A stretch of 64,000 nt of DNA from Synaphobranchus kaupii (lineage: Eukaryota; Chordata; Actinopteri; Anguilliformes; Synaphobranchidae). A model generated the notes under the pieces. That model was not told the DNA's origin and did not search any database. It saw nothing but the letters and a program-made list of their open reading frames with translations. Within the stretch, counting starts at the first letter, position 1. The number at the start of each line of letters is the position of its first letter. Position numbers and translations under genes: made by a program. This document shows positions 23,480 to 46,853 of this stretch, piece after piece. The stretch lies in assembly GCA_029718625.1 (NCBI GenBank), contig CM056391.1:6598536-6662535 (forward strand). The letters are read 5' to 3'.

Positions 23480-23790
23480 CATGTGCGGCTTTAACATGCA
23501 GTCCACGGGCGTCCGATTGGTTAGCGGGGGTCATTAGAACATGATGAAACGCGGACCTGTGGACTGCTTGTTCTCACCAAATCTGGCAACGACGCACGGG
23601 GACGTGCCGGACCCCCAAACTGTGCGTTTGATGGGTGGTGCCATTACACGGGTTCAGTAGCCTACCAGGGAACATTAACGGCACCCGATTGGTTAGACGT
23701 ATTTTGCCTCAATATGGCGGCCTGTTAATAAACTTTCTTTTATCCCACCTAAACAGACCACTAAAATACGTTTCGGAAAACATTTGAGGT
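23480..23790 (+). promoter_or_regulatory. possible plus-strand TATA-less promoter and first exon
   Basis: Two inverted CCAAT boxes in the same context (CGATTGGTTAG at about 23510 and 23687) are followed by TCAATATGGCGGCC (about 23712), a near-consensus YY1 initiator site. Some 70 bases downstream is a plausible donor (TTTGAG/gtgaga, about 23788). No protein is evident downstream, so this would be a non-coding transcript, or part of a transposon (see the inverted termini at 23571-24047). Confidence 0.25.
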
Positions 23791-24047
23791 GAGAAATAGG
23801 CTATGCAGTTGCTTAGCCTTGATTCATATTCGATCTAAAACGCCTACTTTGACCATTTGACCCGAGTTTCGGAAGCAACGCCGGGCGCATTCATTTGCAA
23901 GTATCCTATTCAAATTCAGAACCGGCGAACGTACCACACAGTCGCCGCGCCACATCCATCACGCACCACGCGATCACATCGCATCCTCTCCATAGAGAAT
24001 GAATAGAATGGGTTGAACCGATGCACCTCGCCGGATTTGGTGAGAAC
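23571..24047. other. inverted-terminus structure, possible DNA transposon
   Basis: ttctcaccaaatctggc (23571-23587) is inverted at 24030-24047 (gccggatttggtgagaa), 16 of 17 matching. About 475 bp, CpG-containing, no coding capacity. Confidence 0.45.
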
Positions 24048-24244
24048 CCACCTTAACTGACTGAACCTCCCCTGCTCTGTACGACACAATCGGCCTATGG
24101 AGCTACTGACCACAGTCAGAACCGGCACGGTCCGGATTCGATCTACTCTGTACGGCTCATCCATGTACCGCAGAACGGTACTTTAACCAAATGAGTCAGC
24201 CAGCAGAGATTTTTACGAGTTTATTTATAAATTGTTTTTAATCG

Positions 24245-24367
24245 ACTTGGTAGCCTACTATTTTCACAAGTAGCCTATGTGGTAAAAATTTCACAACTTT
24301 GAGTTGACAAGTTTTGTACTAAGAGTTGTGAAAATATACCACATACTTATGAAAATAGTACCAAGTT
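24245..24367. repeat. imperfect palindrome with 5-bp insertions in one arm
   Basis: Left arm 24245-24300 and right arm 24321-24367 pair over about 47 bp. The left arm has GCCTA inserted after TA twice relative to the right arm; otherwise the arms differ by only a few substitutions. Confidence 0.85.
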
Positions 24368-25860
24368 CTTAAAAAAACCCCCACTAGTATTAGCCGCCAT
24401 AGGGAGAAAGCAGACATCTCTTGGCGTCAATATGAAAAACCATCCCATCGACATGAAGAGCTGAAGATTATCAGAGATTTGAGAAGATCAATTGGTAGAC
24501 AGCAGGTTGAAACCGGGCATTATGGAGGGAAAAACCAAGTCAGTCTTCTAGGAAGGACCCCGGTTTTTGTCTTGCTGAGCGCAGATTTTTCCCCGACTGG
24601 TGCCACACACTGTGCAGTAGCTTGCAGCGAAAGAGGGGGACCACGAGAGTCGGTAGCCTGTAGAAATTAAGCTGCCATCTTTCCCAGAAGAATGGAATAT
24701 AGTTCACGGATTTGAAGAGAGATCAGTAGTTAATGGTTACACGGCTATCAAACGCTTAAGGATGACTTCAAACGATTGTGCCTCTCCCTCTTAAGTACTT
24801 TTCTCACCTCCATGTTCCTTATTTCAATTTGCTAGTCCCCAATTTCATAGTTACTTTGTATTATAGGTGAGACTCTTCTAATTACTCTACAAAACTAATT
24901 AAATGAAAAAATTATGTTTTTTTGTTTCTGACATTTGGAGAGGTGACCAAAGACCAAAGAAAGTTCAGATCTGAGAAGACCAGATGACCACATGACACTG
25001 TGCCTATAGCATAGGTGTATAATACAGTGAGAAGTCTTCTAGGTTTGTCTTTGATAATCCTTACACTCCGGGCCTCATGTCAAATTTTGATATTTATCAA
25101 TAATAATAATTTAAAAATACAAAAAAGGATCTCTGTTGTATGAACCCTGGCATTCATTGGTTTGTCCTTTTTACATTTAAAAATAGTTTAACAGTACAGC
25201 TTACTGAATTAGCTATAATAGGAAAACTTTAATTATTTCACGCTGAAGGTGAGGACTATCTTGCTTCCCGAACACCAAACTCCATCAGAAGATGCAAATT
25301 CAACCAATTATCTTGGCTGATTACTTTGACAACTTTGAACGTCCAAGAACCATAAACTCTGAGTTCAGCCCTACAGAACTAGGATCTACTTTAAACATGG
25401 CCTGCAATAATGGTGATAGGCAGGAGCAATTTCTACAGTCTAGAAAATAAATGAATAGAATATCACTACAACTTACAAATAAGGCAGTTTTTAAAGTTCT
25501 TTATTACCAAAACACAACAACTAAATTATCTCAGAAGACAGCTTACGAAGGGTAAATAAATTAGACTGAACAGTATTACCCCTGGGATTTTTTTGAACAT
25601 CCAACTTTAGGAGTTTGTTCCCAGTGCTGCCAAACTGATTTTAAAATGAGCCACTTTTTAACAAGATAAACATTATTACTTTGACAGTAACAGAAATGAA
25701 CAAAATATTATGCACATATAATGGATAAACAGTCAAATTTGTTACTCCGCAGACAGACCATTAAAGCACGAAAGTAAATAGTAAACCTAGGCCTTATTCA
25801 ATCAAACTGCCAAGCACTTGCATCTTTATACAGCATGAAGTGTTACAAGTTACATTTGGG

Positions 25861-26171
25861 CTGCGTCCCAATATTCTTCACTCCCCACCTTCTTTCCTCC
25901 ATTCCCCCACTACCATTCCTCTCCTACCCGGAAGTATGCAAAACTGCCTGAACGTTTTGAGTACAAGTAGTTACATGTACAGTATACAATGTACCTGACA
26001 TTGTGGTTTGCGTCGAGATATGTGGTTTGGGTTAATATGTAACAATTAATACGTAATTAAGATGTAATCAGCAACATTAGATTAAAACACAAAGATGGGT
26101 TTCCGGGGCACGGAGGAGAAGTGGTGGTAGTGGAGGAAAGGAGGGTTCATTTTTCGAGTATTGGGATGCAG
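25861..26171. mobile_element. 311-bp inverted-terminus MITE
   Basis: ctgcgtcccaatattc at the left, gagtattgggatgcag at the right. Interior shared with the partial copy at 29852-30060 (gtacagtatacaatgtacct, gatgggtttccgggg). Confidence 0.75.
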
Positions 26172-26501
26172 TCTTGCATTAAATACACTTCGTGTTACAT
26201 TGAGAGACTACATTTGTACAAGATGCATGGATATGAGAACTTCACACTTGCTTAACTTTAAGGGCAAACATATGGCAGGTAGACTGAATAAGGACCAGAG
26301 AGGAAGCAGAATTGTCTCTAGTCTTTCTGCCACCTTTGGTGCTATAGCCGGTTGAAGGATATGCTGGAAAATTAACCTTTCTATTACAACAGTAAAAAAA
26401 TACTGTGGATAAATTACATTTCAAACTTGGTAAAATTAGATATTATTCAAAACTTTGGTTAGAAAAATACCCTTTTAGAATATTTTTTTCAACATTTTGT
26501 T

Positions 26502-26552
<51 letters not shown>

Positions 26553-29500
26553 TGTACAGTACTTGTTTAGGAAATCCTGCATGTGTCCCTCGACTCCCAC
26601 TTGTACCAATTTTTTGGCGCATAGCACATAATTGATGAGGTCTTCAAACTGGCACATTTGTAAGAGCATATTCAGCACAAGCCAGTTAGATAGAGCTGAT
26701 CAGTTTCACATACTGCACACACGCCGTGCCCTCGTTCTCATTTGACATGTCAGTATCTAGTCATTAAACACCCCCTTCTGATTGGCTGAAGTCAGATTAG
26801 TCACGACGACGATTCGTCTGACGATTTCTAAGCCAAAATCAGGTTACGATTCCGTTACATGACAAACGTAATGACCCCGGGTTGAGGTTCCCGCACTAAC
26901 ACATTCATAAATCGCTTTTTCTGACCGTCGGCATTCAAGGAAAACCCAGGCCAGCAATGGAACTCTTCACTCCTGAGCACACAACACAACACCGTAAGAA
27001 CGTCCCTGCTAAGACTACCAAGTCACATTGGTTACCCTCACAAGAGACAGTCACCAAGCTTTCCAGCTACGGTTAACTCGGAGCTGGTTCATTAAGAGTT
27101 TAGAACTATGACCGGCGTTGTACTGGACTCACGCACTGGCTTCCTCTCAGTTCTAAACCAATTCCTTAGCTACTGGTTGGTCAGGAACGAATCAATAGGT
27201 GTCAATGACCAACTGGTTGACAGGCATTTTTAAAATCCCCTAAGACAACCACTGCACCAAGCATATTTTTGACACGTTTTCAATAGTACAGCGGGGAAAA
27301 AAAGAGCTTTTTCACAGACATATAGACATATGCAAGAGCAGTATTTTAATTCAGTGTTCTGGTAGGAAGACTCAAGGTTGAAGAACGAACCGTGTATCCT
27401 GGTTTTTGTTCACGCTGAGCTCTCAGTTCATTTTGTTCCGACACGGTTCTTAAGTAAACAGCATTAAATAATTATTCCAGTGCTCAGTTGGAGCATAACA
27501 TGAAGCCGTTTGTCTCAAGGACGGGGTTTGACAAACAGCTTCCCAAAAGAATGGGGGGAAAAAAACTACACATTTAACAACCTCAAACATTTCCTCAGCT
27601 AAAACGCCCCCATCGCCCTCAATCCCATATACAAAAATCCAACATGAAACAAAACCATCACACACATTCTAGAAATCCTTTCCTTTATATTATCTCAAGA
27701 ATTCACGAAATAAGCAGCATGAAAAAAGCTAAACGGAAAGCATGAACAACATGCTATATTATGCTACACTTAAAAGATAACGCGGTTTAATATCCAGTGC
27801 CGATGCGTAAGCTTCATCATGAGAGGTTAAGGACATCCACCATCTGAGGCCAAAGACAGTCGTGCCCTCATCCATTCTCAGCTAGTATTACTTTTCACCA
27901 GGGTCTAAAAAACAGGCCAAACTAATAAAAGCACTATAAATAAAGGGCGCTGACTGCATCACTATATTGCTGCCTCAAGTATTTTGAATTGTAAATTAAG
28001 CAGAAGACAGATTTATTTATTAGATTTTTGATGCCTCATTTTTTTTTTTTTAATCTAGAAACTGCATAAATTTAATTAAAATAAATGATCTGTTCATTAC
28101 CAATCACTTTCATTAAGGGGAAAATAAAATGACTATGGAAACTTTTTAAAGACTAATCTTCAGAAAAATATCAACAAGCTTGTTAAATCTGCAAAAAAAA
28201 CAGCATATTTTAGCTCTGCTTGGGGAAGAAAACTTATGAACAATGTTACTTACATTGATTTAAAAAAAACTAATATATATATATATATATATATTATTCA
28301 CATGGATTCTACAGCCATGAGACAAGGTGACCAGTCTGCATACAACTATGCTTGTATATATAAAGGTCTCCATCCACATACACAGCATTTAAACTTTGAA
28401 ATAGTTATTTGTAAATAGTATTTGCAAAAACCATTATGTTACCCTATTGAAAACTCGCCTAACTATAACAGTATTTTTTCTTTCAGCAAACAAACACCGT
28501 CGACAGCCGAAACAAACGTACAAGTATTGATCAAAAGTGCGACTGCGATTACAATGGGGAAAAAAACATTAATTCGACAGAATTCTCAACACTAGGGCAG
28601 CTCCTCAAACTGTTCTGAATTACTGAGAAATAAACTCACTCAAAATAGTCATTTGATGACAGTTAAAGCACCAGATATTTGCAAAATATGAGGACAGAAA
28701 ATAAATCTCCACCTCGAAATGCAGAATATAAAAACTGGATCCATGGTGACAAAATTAAAATTCTCTGTCATTTCCCCCAGGCGCAGTGTTGTACACCAGA
28801 GCCATTACTAAAACCCAGATATTAATCAAAATCTAACCTGATATTTACCAAATCAATAAATAAAACATTTTCCACAACATTCCCACGGACATTTAACCAT
28901 AGAAATGCCTCCACACCTCAAACGGAAAAGCTAAACCTATCATTGCATTTGAGATATCATCATGATACTCAGCGTATGTTGGACCATAGACCAAGAGAAC
29001 ATTCCTGTTGGACAAGTGTGGTGATAGCCACCAGAAACACTATATTAAACTGGAAATACATAAATATATTAATACTCTTGAAGTAACGGTGTAGCGGAGG
29101 TTTCTAGGACGCATGTGTCGTGCTCTTAAAGAACACAGAAAAGTCACTGCCGTTAAGAAGCATTTTGATGGCACCACTTGAACGGTGACATTTATGAACA
29201 CGGTAAGGTACACTTCTTTTTACGTGTGGAAGTACAGAAGGTCACGCGTGTAAATAAAACTATAAATATTAACAGAAATATGAAAGCGATACACACCGGG
29301 GTGGGCCCACAGTTTGCTTCTCTGACTTCTACCTGAGGTGAAAAAGAGTTCAACCTGAATTATAAAATGTATGAATATTTTACAGCAACTTCAAAGGGGA
29401 AGCTGCCATCACCACTGTGCATAATCTACAGGGTCATTTAGCACGTAATAGCATAGCACCTCAGCTTCTGAATCCAATGAGGTGTTCAATGTCTTTAAGC

Positions 29501-29851
29501 AAATTGCAGGCAAAACTGGGTTATGAACATTATGTCAGTGTATGCATCGTTTCTTTATTGCCACTGTGCACCTTCCGTTTATTAATATTTTTTTTAAAGT
29601 TTCCTTTCATGAAACTTGATGTCCCTGAACCAACTTGTCTGCACTTAACTCTCCTTCTGGGAAAAATAAAAATATGCATAAAGTCGTGATGGATGGTGAT
29701 GTAATATTGAGAGAAATTTAGGCCAGTGAAAATGGCTCTGTAAGAGAAAGGGGCAGTGGGCAAGAGAGAAGAGGGAGAGGGAGAGGGAGAGGGAGAGGGG
29801 GAGGGGGAGGGAGAGAGAGAGAGAGAGGACCAGAGAGGAACTGTTTTGCAT

Positions 29852-30060
29852 ACTCTCCTACAAAACAGCCTGTATGTTTCAAGTACAAGTGTTTGCATGT
29901 ACAGTATACAATGTACCTGACATTGTGGTTTGTGTCGAGGCATGGATTAATATGTAATCAGCTGCAATCATTTAGGGCACAAAGATGGGTTTCCGGGGTA
30001 CGGAGGAAAGGAGGTGGTAGTGGAGGAGAGGAGGATGCATTTTTTGAGTATTGGGATGCA
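29852..30060. mobile_element. 5'-truncated copy of the 25861 MITE inside the znf507 3' UTR
   Basis: Right end identical (gagtattgggatgca) and interior about 85% alike by eye, left ~95 bp missing. It lies about 190 bp beyond the znf507 stop codon and so is probably transcribed. Confidence 0.7.
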
Positions 30061-30252
30061 CCCCCGAGACCGCAGGATCTGTACCAAAGCCCACCTTTCC
30101 TGAAAACAGTGATTTGGGTCAAAGGTCAATTTATCAGGACCTCTCTGGAAGACTAACTGGGCTGGAGAGGGACCCGGCAGAGGTGCGGGTTGGTGTGTCG
30201 GGGGGGCGGGGGGTTTGGGAAGCGCGCTTTCCTTGGAGGTGGCGCAGTTCCC

Positions 30253-40769
<10,517 letters not shown>

Positions 40770-42102
40770 GTCTGAGAAAAGGGAACATAAAACTGGTAAA
40801 TCACACCAAAGATAATCAATGCGATTTAAAAAGACGAGTAGGTGCCGTAGGCTACGGTGACTGGATCCCATTACAACCTCATTGCAATGGCATGGTGAGA
40901 CAAAGAAACGGCAAAGTTACTTCAGGACGTCGAGTAATGGCAGTACAATATATCACTCAAGACGCTTTCTGACAGCTGCAAACAGAGCGAATATTTTACA
41001 AGTGAATACTTGCTAAATACTTGTCCTACTTTTTTTTAAACTTACTGGTAAAATAAAGAAGCATACGTTCAGATATCCGTGTGCGTGTTGAACATTGAAG
41101 TTAAATTCTCCACGTTACACAATGTCCTTTGCAAATTGTTTAATATGTGGTGTACTTAACTGCCTGCATTTTTTGCTTAGGGTCATTCTAGTTAAAACGC
41201 AATCAAGAGTACAATCAAAAGGAAGTTGAAGTTGGCTGATTTAACTTCTATTGCGACAGCTAAGACCATGTATTACATGCGTTTTATCAGATGAAGATAT
41301 AGAAAAGATGTTGCATGTTTCTATATACTGTTCTGCATTCCAAATAATCATTGGTGAGGGAAATAGCAATCCTTCGTTATCTTGGTCCTGAACAGTGAAC
41401 ACAAACTATATAATTTGTATTTATTAATTTGTTTTACGATAACGTAATCTTATTTTGTGGCTAGACAATAACTTTCTAAACCCAGGTGTCTTTCTGTGGA
41501 CACGGTCACGCAATTTTCCAATAGGCAACATTACCATCTGAAAGCAGACACAAACTCTGCGGTTATGATGACAAAAATATCACACCACGTGGCTGATAAT
41601 GTGACAAAAACTATCTAACGTTACATACAAGTTAGCAAGCACTCTAGTATGCTGGCTAACCTTGCTGCGCCTGAATCAAACCAAGTGAGTTTGGACTCGC
41701 TAGCCTGCTACGTCGCCACCTTTGTAACCACCTAAGTTACTGTGATACTGGCATGACGCGTACATAGAACACATGAAACTAGCTGAAACACAATTACACT
41801 ACAATAACATACTAACTAGTTTTCAAGGTACTTATTAATGTTACATTGTCATGACATGGTGGCGAGACAGTTTTCTATCACTTTCTATGGTTAAAAAGTG
41901 AGTAAAAAGATGACTTTAAAGCAAGTTTCTGAGAGCATTGGCCCGTTGAGACACGCAATGTGGAAAAGGGGGCAGGACAAGTTAATGGCATTCTCCTCTG
42001 CGTGCCAGCCCCACACGTGTCAAACTTTTAAGCGCTTTACACTCGTCTCCCTGCGTACTGTTCAAGAGTTGCACCATTTTAAATAATTTCTTTGATACTT
42101 AC

Positions 42103-42260
42103 TGTTCCGAAAATTCTGCGCGATTTCTGACCTCAACACATGGACGCTTTGTATGCAAGCTTTCTCCCCTGCAGCAACTGAGGCAGCTAACGTCAACGGG
42201 TACAGTGATCGGATCTCACGCAAATGTTGCCTCAAAATGGCGAGGATGGAGCGTTGATCA
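42103..42260 (-). other. znf507: probable non-coding first exon of znf507
   Basis: The coding exon starts at an acceptor three bases before the ATG, so a 5' UTR exon is needed upstream. A good donor (GGAACA/gtaagtatc) at 42103 follows a CpG-containing segment that starts around 42250. No other strong candidate lies between 40.8 and 42.3 kb. An upstream open frame in this exon is not conserved-looking. Confidence 0.6.
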
Positions 42261-42300
42261 CGTGACTTATTCACAGGTCAGGTGATCATAATGATAACTT
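42175..42300 (-). promoter_or_regulatory. probable znf507 core promoter with YY1-like site and E-box
   Basis: A CTCAAAATGGCGAGG motif (42231-42245, plus orientation) resembles the YY1 sites found at vertebrate TATA-less start sites, and a CACGTG E-box lies at 42259-42264. CpGs are concentrated here relative to the flanks. No TATA box is seen. Confidence 0.5.
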
Positions 42301-42539
42301 CATCAAGACTTGATTTATGGCTGACAGGTGATAAAATACTGGAATATAGCCTATAGCACTCCTATCTTGTTATTATAGTGCAATTAAATTCTGATTCACA
42401 ACTCCAACGACAACACTTTTTGTTTTATTTAAAAAAAACTATCTTATATAATATATTTTGACAGGCCACACACACATACACACAGAGGTACTCCTACCAT
42501 AGTTGGTCTTATTTAAATGGCAATTATACTTCTGATAGC

Positions 42540-42745
42540 TCATAAAAAAGTTGGTGTCCAGAAGTGGGGAAGCATAATCCAACCAGTTACTGCTGAACAT
42601 CCTCTTGCCAGCTACCTCTCCCATCATGTTGATGGTGGAATGATGACCTTCCCCAATCAGCCCGAAGGTAGATTCAATGTTTTCCGCAAATGTCTAAAAA
42701 CCCACCTTTTCAGACTACACCTCAATTTGTTCCATTTAATACGAA
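42540..42745 (+). pseudogene. possible LINE reverse-transcriptase C-terminal remnant
   Basis: Plus-strand frame ends NVFRKCLKTHLFRLHL, resembling the last residues of fish non-LTR retrotransposon polyproteins. Too short to classify. Confidence 0.35.
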
Positions 42746-43372
42746 CAATGATTAAAATGTAAATTGTATAACTATAAGGTGTGGCTAAAGGCAATATGGT
42801 ATCTTTTATTGGTTATACTAAAATCTTTAACAATAAAACATTTACTTTGCAGTTTAAAACACCTTACAGACAGCACATCATTTTTTTCAGAAACAAACAT
42901 CATAAAACATGACATTAAAAACAAATGTATACAAGGGGTCTCTTTTCTTTTTTTCAAGTACACACACAAACATCAACACACAAGAAGAGCTATCACATAT
43001 AAAAGGAACATCACCTACAAAAAATGCATACAAAAATGAATTACATGAATGACAAAAAAAAGTTTATGAACTACCTGATTTCTACCTCTTCTTCAGAGGC
43101 ACAGAAGAGTAGCTATAATATGATTTGACAGGCAAAATACTTTTCTCCGGCGGCATTACCCAGCAGCCCGAGGCATGGAACGAGCTGTTTTGTAAATGGT
43201 TCATTTAGAGGTTAGTTGTTTTGAAGCATTAAAGCAATACTTCATTTGAAGCAATTCTTATTGCATTCTATGTTGTTCTTTTTTTTTTTTTTGGAGCAGC
43301 AGAGCGAAGATGTGATTGCAACAAAATGCAGCTTGGGACTATAAATGTGACTGATAATTGGATATGCTGTTA

Positions 43373-43416
<44 letters not shown>

Positions 43417-44959
43417 CCCTTGACCTTTGCCCTAATCAAAATAATTTATTTGAGTTCCTCCCCCTTTTTGTTACATGGCTGTCATCCCAGGGGCCATAAC
43501 AAAAAAGAAAAACACACACACCCTGTGAATATTGCTCTCCTCTCTTGGGCCCTATCCAGTGACAGGACCTCTGGAAGCTTCCCCATTACACCCCTTGAGT
43601 GCACGGGCCCAGGAATTACACAGTTCTACATAGTCTCTAAACTGCAGGCAAAATGGTCAGCCTGCGTGGGCTGAATGGCCTTCCTAAAAACAAACATTCA
43701 AATGTTCTCACGGTTTGTTTTTCTTACCCAGTGGACAATACTCCAGGTGACCTGTGGGTGGCAGTATAAGCCTGCTGGTCAGCTTGATTGGAGTTTGATA
43801 GTCTGAGTGTTGGCACAGGTGAATGTACGTGCCATTGTTCACACCACACATATATGATAATTATTATTATTAATTTGAGTATTATTTGTCTTCTTTTTCT
43901 ATTGAGCAGTGTTACTGCTGATAAACGCTATTGTATACGCGTTACTACACAGTACACATCGATGAGTATTTTCAATTCAATAATAATAATAATGCTTCAC
44001 CACTAGATTGACTTGAAAATATCTGCTTATAATATGCCATAGGGCCTAATAAAAATCCAAATTTTAGTGGCCACAAATGTTCAAGTACGATATGTATTAT
44101 TTTTATTTTACAATATAATATTATTTTTTAAAAATAGATACTGTATATAAAAAGCCTATTATAAAATTTACTTGATAAAGTGATGCAACATTATTTTGAT
44201 TACCTGGATCTTGTAGTACTGTTCCCATACTATGCATTTCCAAGATTACTGTATTTGTTTTCTGTACTTAGCTGTTGGTGTTTTAGCTCTACACTCTACC
44301 AGATCAGTTTCAGGGGAGAGTAAAGAGTGGAATTATTTACTGCACGGACTCCGGACCTATAAACCTATTTATTTATTTCTCAATTCCCAGAGTGCTTAAG
44401 CACAAAGTTACAAGAAATTACTGCGGTGTTCCCTTTCAATTGCTCAAGCTTGGGACTTTACTTCCTTTAGGCAGTAAATTACTTATTGATCAGTGACTCG
44501 TTTAGACAGAATAAACAAATAAATAAATGTACACAGGGGTGAAATTCTGCTGCATTAAAACAGGGTGCGTCTTTTGGTTTTCAAGCTCAACGGCATTTAG
44601 TTTTCAGATATATGAAACGGTATTAATGCAGGATTAGCACTGGGTTTTAGGATTTGACCGAGACCAGGGTTCAAGCCTACCTCTGGCCTGGTCGCGCTAG
44701 TCTGCTGAACCGCCCTGCGGTCTTGACTGTTCTAACCAGCCATCGACACGGCATTTACGACATACTGGTAATGGAGGGAGAGAGTCAATATCTTGATTTA
44801 AACGCTGGTCTGAAATCACAGGAGCTTTATTCAGCCGGCACAGCCTGCTGAACACCCTGCGTATTCTGCAAGCAATTACGCCTTTACCGTCGTCTTCTCC
44901 CAACATTCAGGTTTTTTCCGTGCCTTATTAAAAACAGAGGGAGCCATAGACACTCCCGT

Positions 44960-46260
44960 TTCACCCGCTCACAATGCTCCTGGTGTAACATTTAAAACAA
45001 ATATGTTAATATTGCATGTAGATGTATCGCATAAATAAGTAATATTTGTTATATGCAATAAATATTACAGTTACCTCCACCCCCGCAAAAGAAATGCAAT
45101 CACAAGATGCAGTGCTCCTACAATTATACAAGCAATGAGACAATTAATAAAAATAAAAAAATGTAACGGAGAGTTGATTTTGTTCAGCTTAATGAACAGA
45201 AAATAAGCGGGGCATAACTTTAAACAGACATTATTAGGGATATCACAGGATCGGTTATCTAATAAACATTTATTTATAGGCAAATTATTTTGCTAATGTA
45301 TCAAATTAACAACATTCAGCCACCCATATTTACGCCTGATAGCTCCCTCATTTGTATTATTTACTTAATATATTAGGCCAAAAACATTTTTCATTCCTTC
45401 CCATGGATTACGGTTTATCATAAAACCTGCAAAATGAATGACTCACGGCATGGTTTTGCGTTTATGATTTATAGATGTAATAAAGCATGTTTATTAGACC
45501 AGTGAAAATAATTAAAGGATAAAGTTAAATGCAATATTCACCCATTTTATGGAAATACCGTGCCCAATTACTTCTTTGTAAAAGCAGGATTCAACTGGTC
45601 AGGATATTTGCAACTGTTAATCTTAATTTATCCTGTTTATGGCCAGTGAATGGTTTGTAAAGTTATTTTTGCATATATTTAGCAAAACAAGAGATAAAGT
45701 CATAGTCATATTAGATAGAGTCATAGCAAATTCCCCTTTCGTCATCTATACATGTCCTGTATTTCATATAAAGGACTTAAACCTGTAAAAATGTATAAAA
45801 GCCATTCAGAATATCACTTTGAAAGTGTTGCCCATGGTTGTGTTCAGGTTTTATTTTGAGTGATCCTGAGTACATGTATTACATTTACTGATACTTTTAA
45901 ATTATGATTTACCGTTTTGATATATTTGAATTTATGTTCTGTAATACATATGCTTATACAGTAATTGCCTGACTGATTTGTTTGCCATAATTAATGGATA
46001 TTTCTTGTTTCCTGTGTACAAATGCTGATTGATCACTATTGACCATCGCAAGGCGTAATGGCTAACTGGTATACTGGTCTTTCCCCTTCAGAAAGTATTC
46101 TCAGACTCACGCAAAATATTGTTTGAATTGCGTCTCTATCCCAAATTTCTCTTTCTTGACTTTCCATTGTTTACGTTCCTGGCCCATCTGCTTAATGTTC
46201 AACCTGTGAAATTACAGACCCGCACATTGTAAGAATGTGTGTTTATTATTTTGTTTGTCA
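44960..46260. other. AT-rich unique stretch, no gene
   Basis: No repeat or open frame recognised. Several TAATTA/ATAAA-rich segments; could include regulatory DNA. Confidence 0.3.
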
Positions 46261-46394
46261 ATTGTAATTTTTACTGCTGATAATCTTCAACAACAAAAAA
46301 GTTTGGACGCTGGCAGAGAATAATTTTATTTCTATGACTGATAGTAGCTTTAGATATGATGCAAAACAGAGTATTGTTACAGTTGGTGCAGCCA

Positions 46395-46853
46395 AGTGCA
46401 GCTAATGTGTTAATGACAAAGCGATACTGTAGTGTACAGCATGGTGTTAATGACAAAGCGATACTGTAGTGTACAGCATGGTGTTAATGACAAAGCGATA
46501 CTGTAGTGTACAGCATGGTGTTAATGACAAAGCGATACTGTAGTGTACAGCATGGTGTTAATGACAAAGCGATACTGTAGTGTACAGCATGGTGTTAATG
46601 ACAAAGCAATACTGTAGTGTACAGCAAAGTGTTAATGACAAAGCGATACTGTAGTGTATAGCAAAGCGTTAATGACAAAGCGATACTGTAGTGTACAGCA
46701 TGGTGTTAATGACAAAGCGATACTGTAGTGTACAGCATGGTGTTAATGACAAAGCGATACTGTAGTGTACAGCATGGTGTTAATGACAAAGCGATACTGT
46801 AGTGTACAGCAAAGTGTTAATGACAAAGCGATACTGTAGTGTACAGCATGGTG
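46395..46853. repeat. 37-bp minisatellite, ~12 copies
   Basis: Unit gtgttaatgacaaagcgata plus ctgtagtgtacagcatg, very homogeneous (changes mainly catg/aaag), so recent. Confidence 0.95.

Larger units (their letters stand above)
20450..25490. other. intergenic interval between dpy19l3 and znf507
   Basis: No coding exon found. It holds a decayed gypsy fragment (21040-21725), an inverted-terminus structure (23571-24047), a palindrome (24245-24367), a CA microsatellite (23087-23120), and most of the window's TAGCCTA/TAGGCTA heptamers. A stretch at 23480-23790 with CCAAT boxes and a YY1-like site could be a plus-strand promoter. Confidence 0.6.
25490..30252 (-). other. probable znf507 3' UTR and downstream flank
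   Basis: No coding exon is visible. The sequence is AT-rich and mostly unique at 26.9-29.5 kb. AATAAA on the minus strand occurs near 29578 and at 25500-25505, among others, so alternative polyadenylation is possible; the last one was taken as an outer limit. Contains a CA array (26503-26550), a TA array (28272-28293), a GA/GGGA array (29765-29827) and two copies of an inverted-terminus element. Confidence 0.4.
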
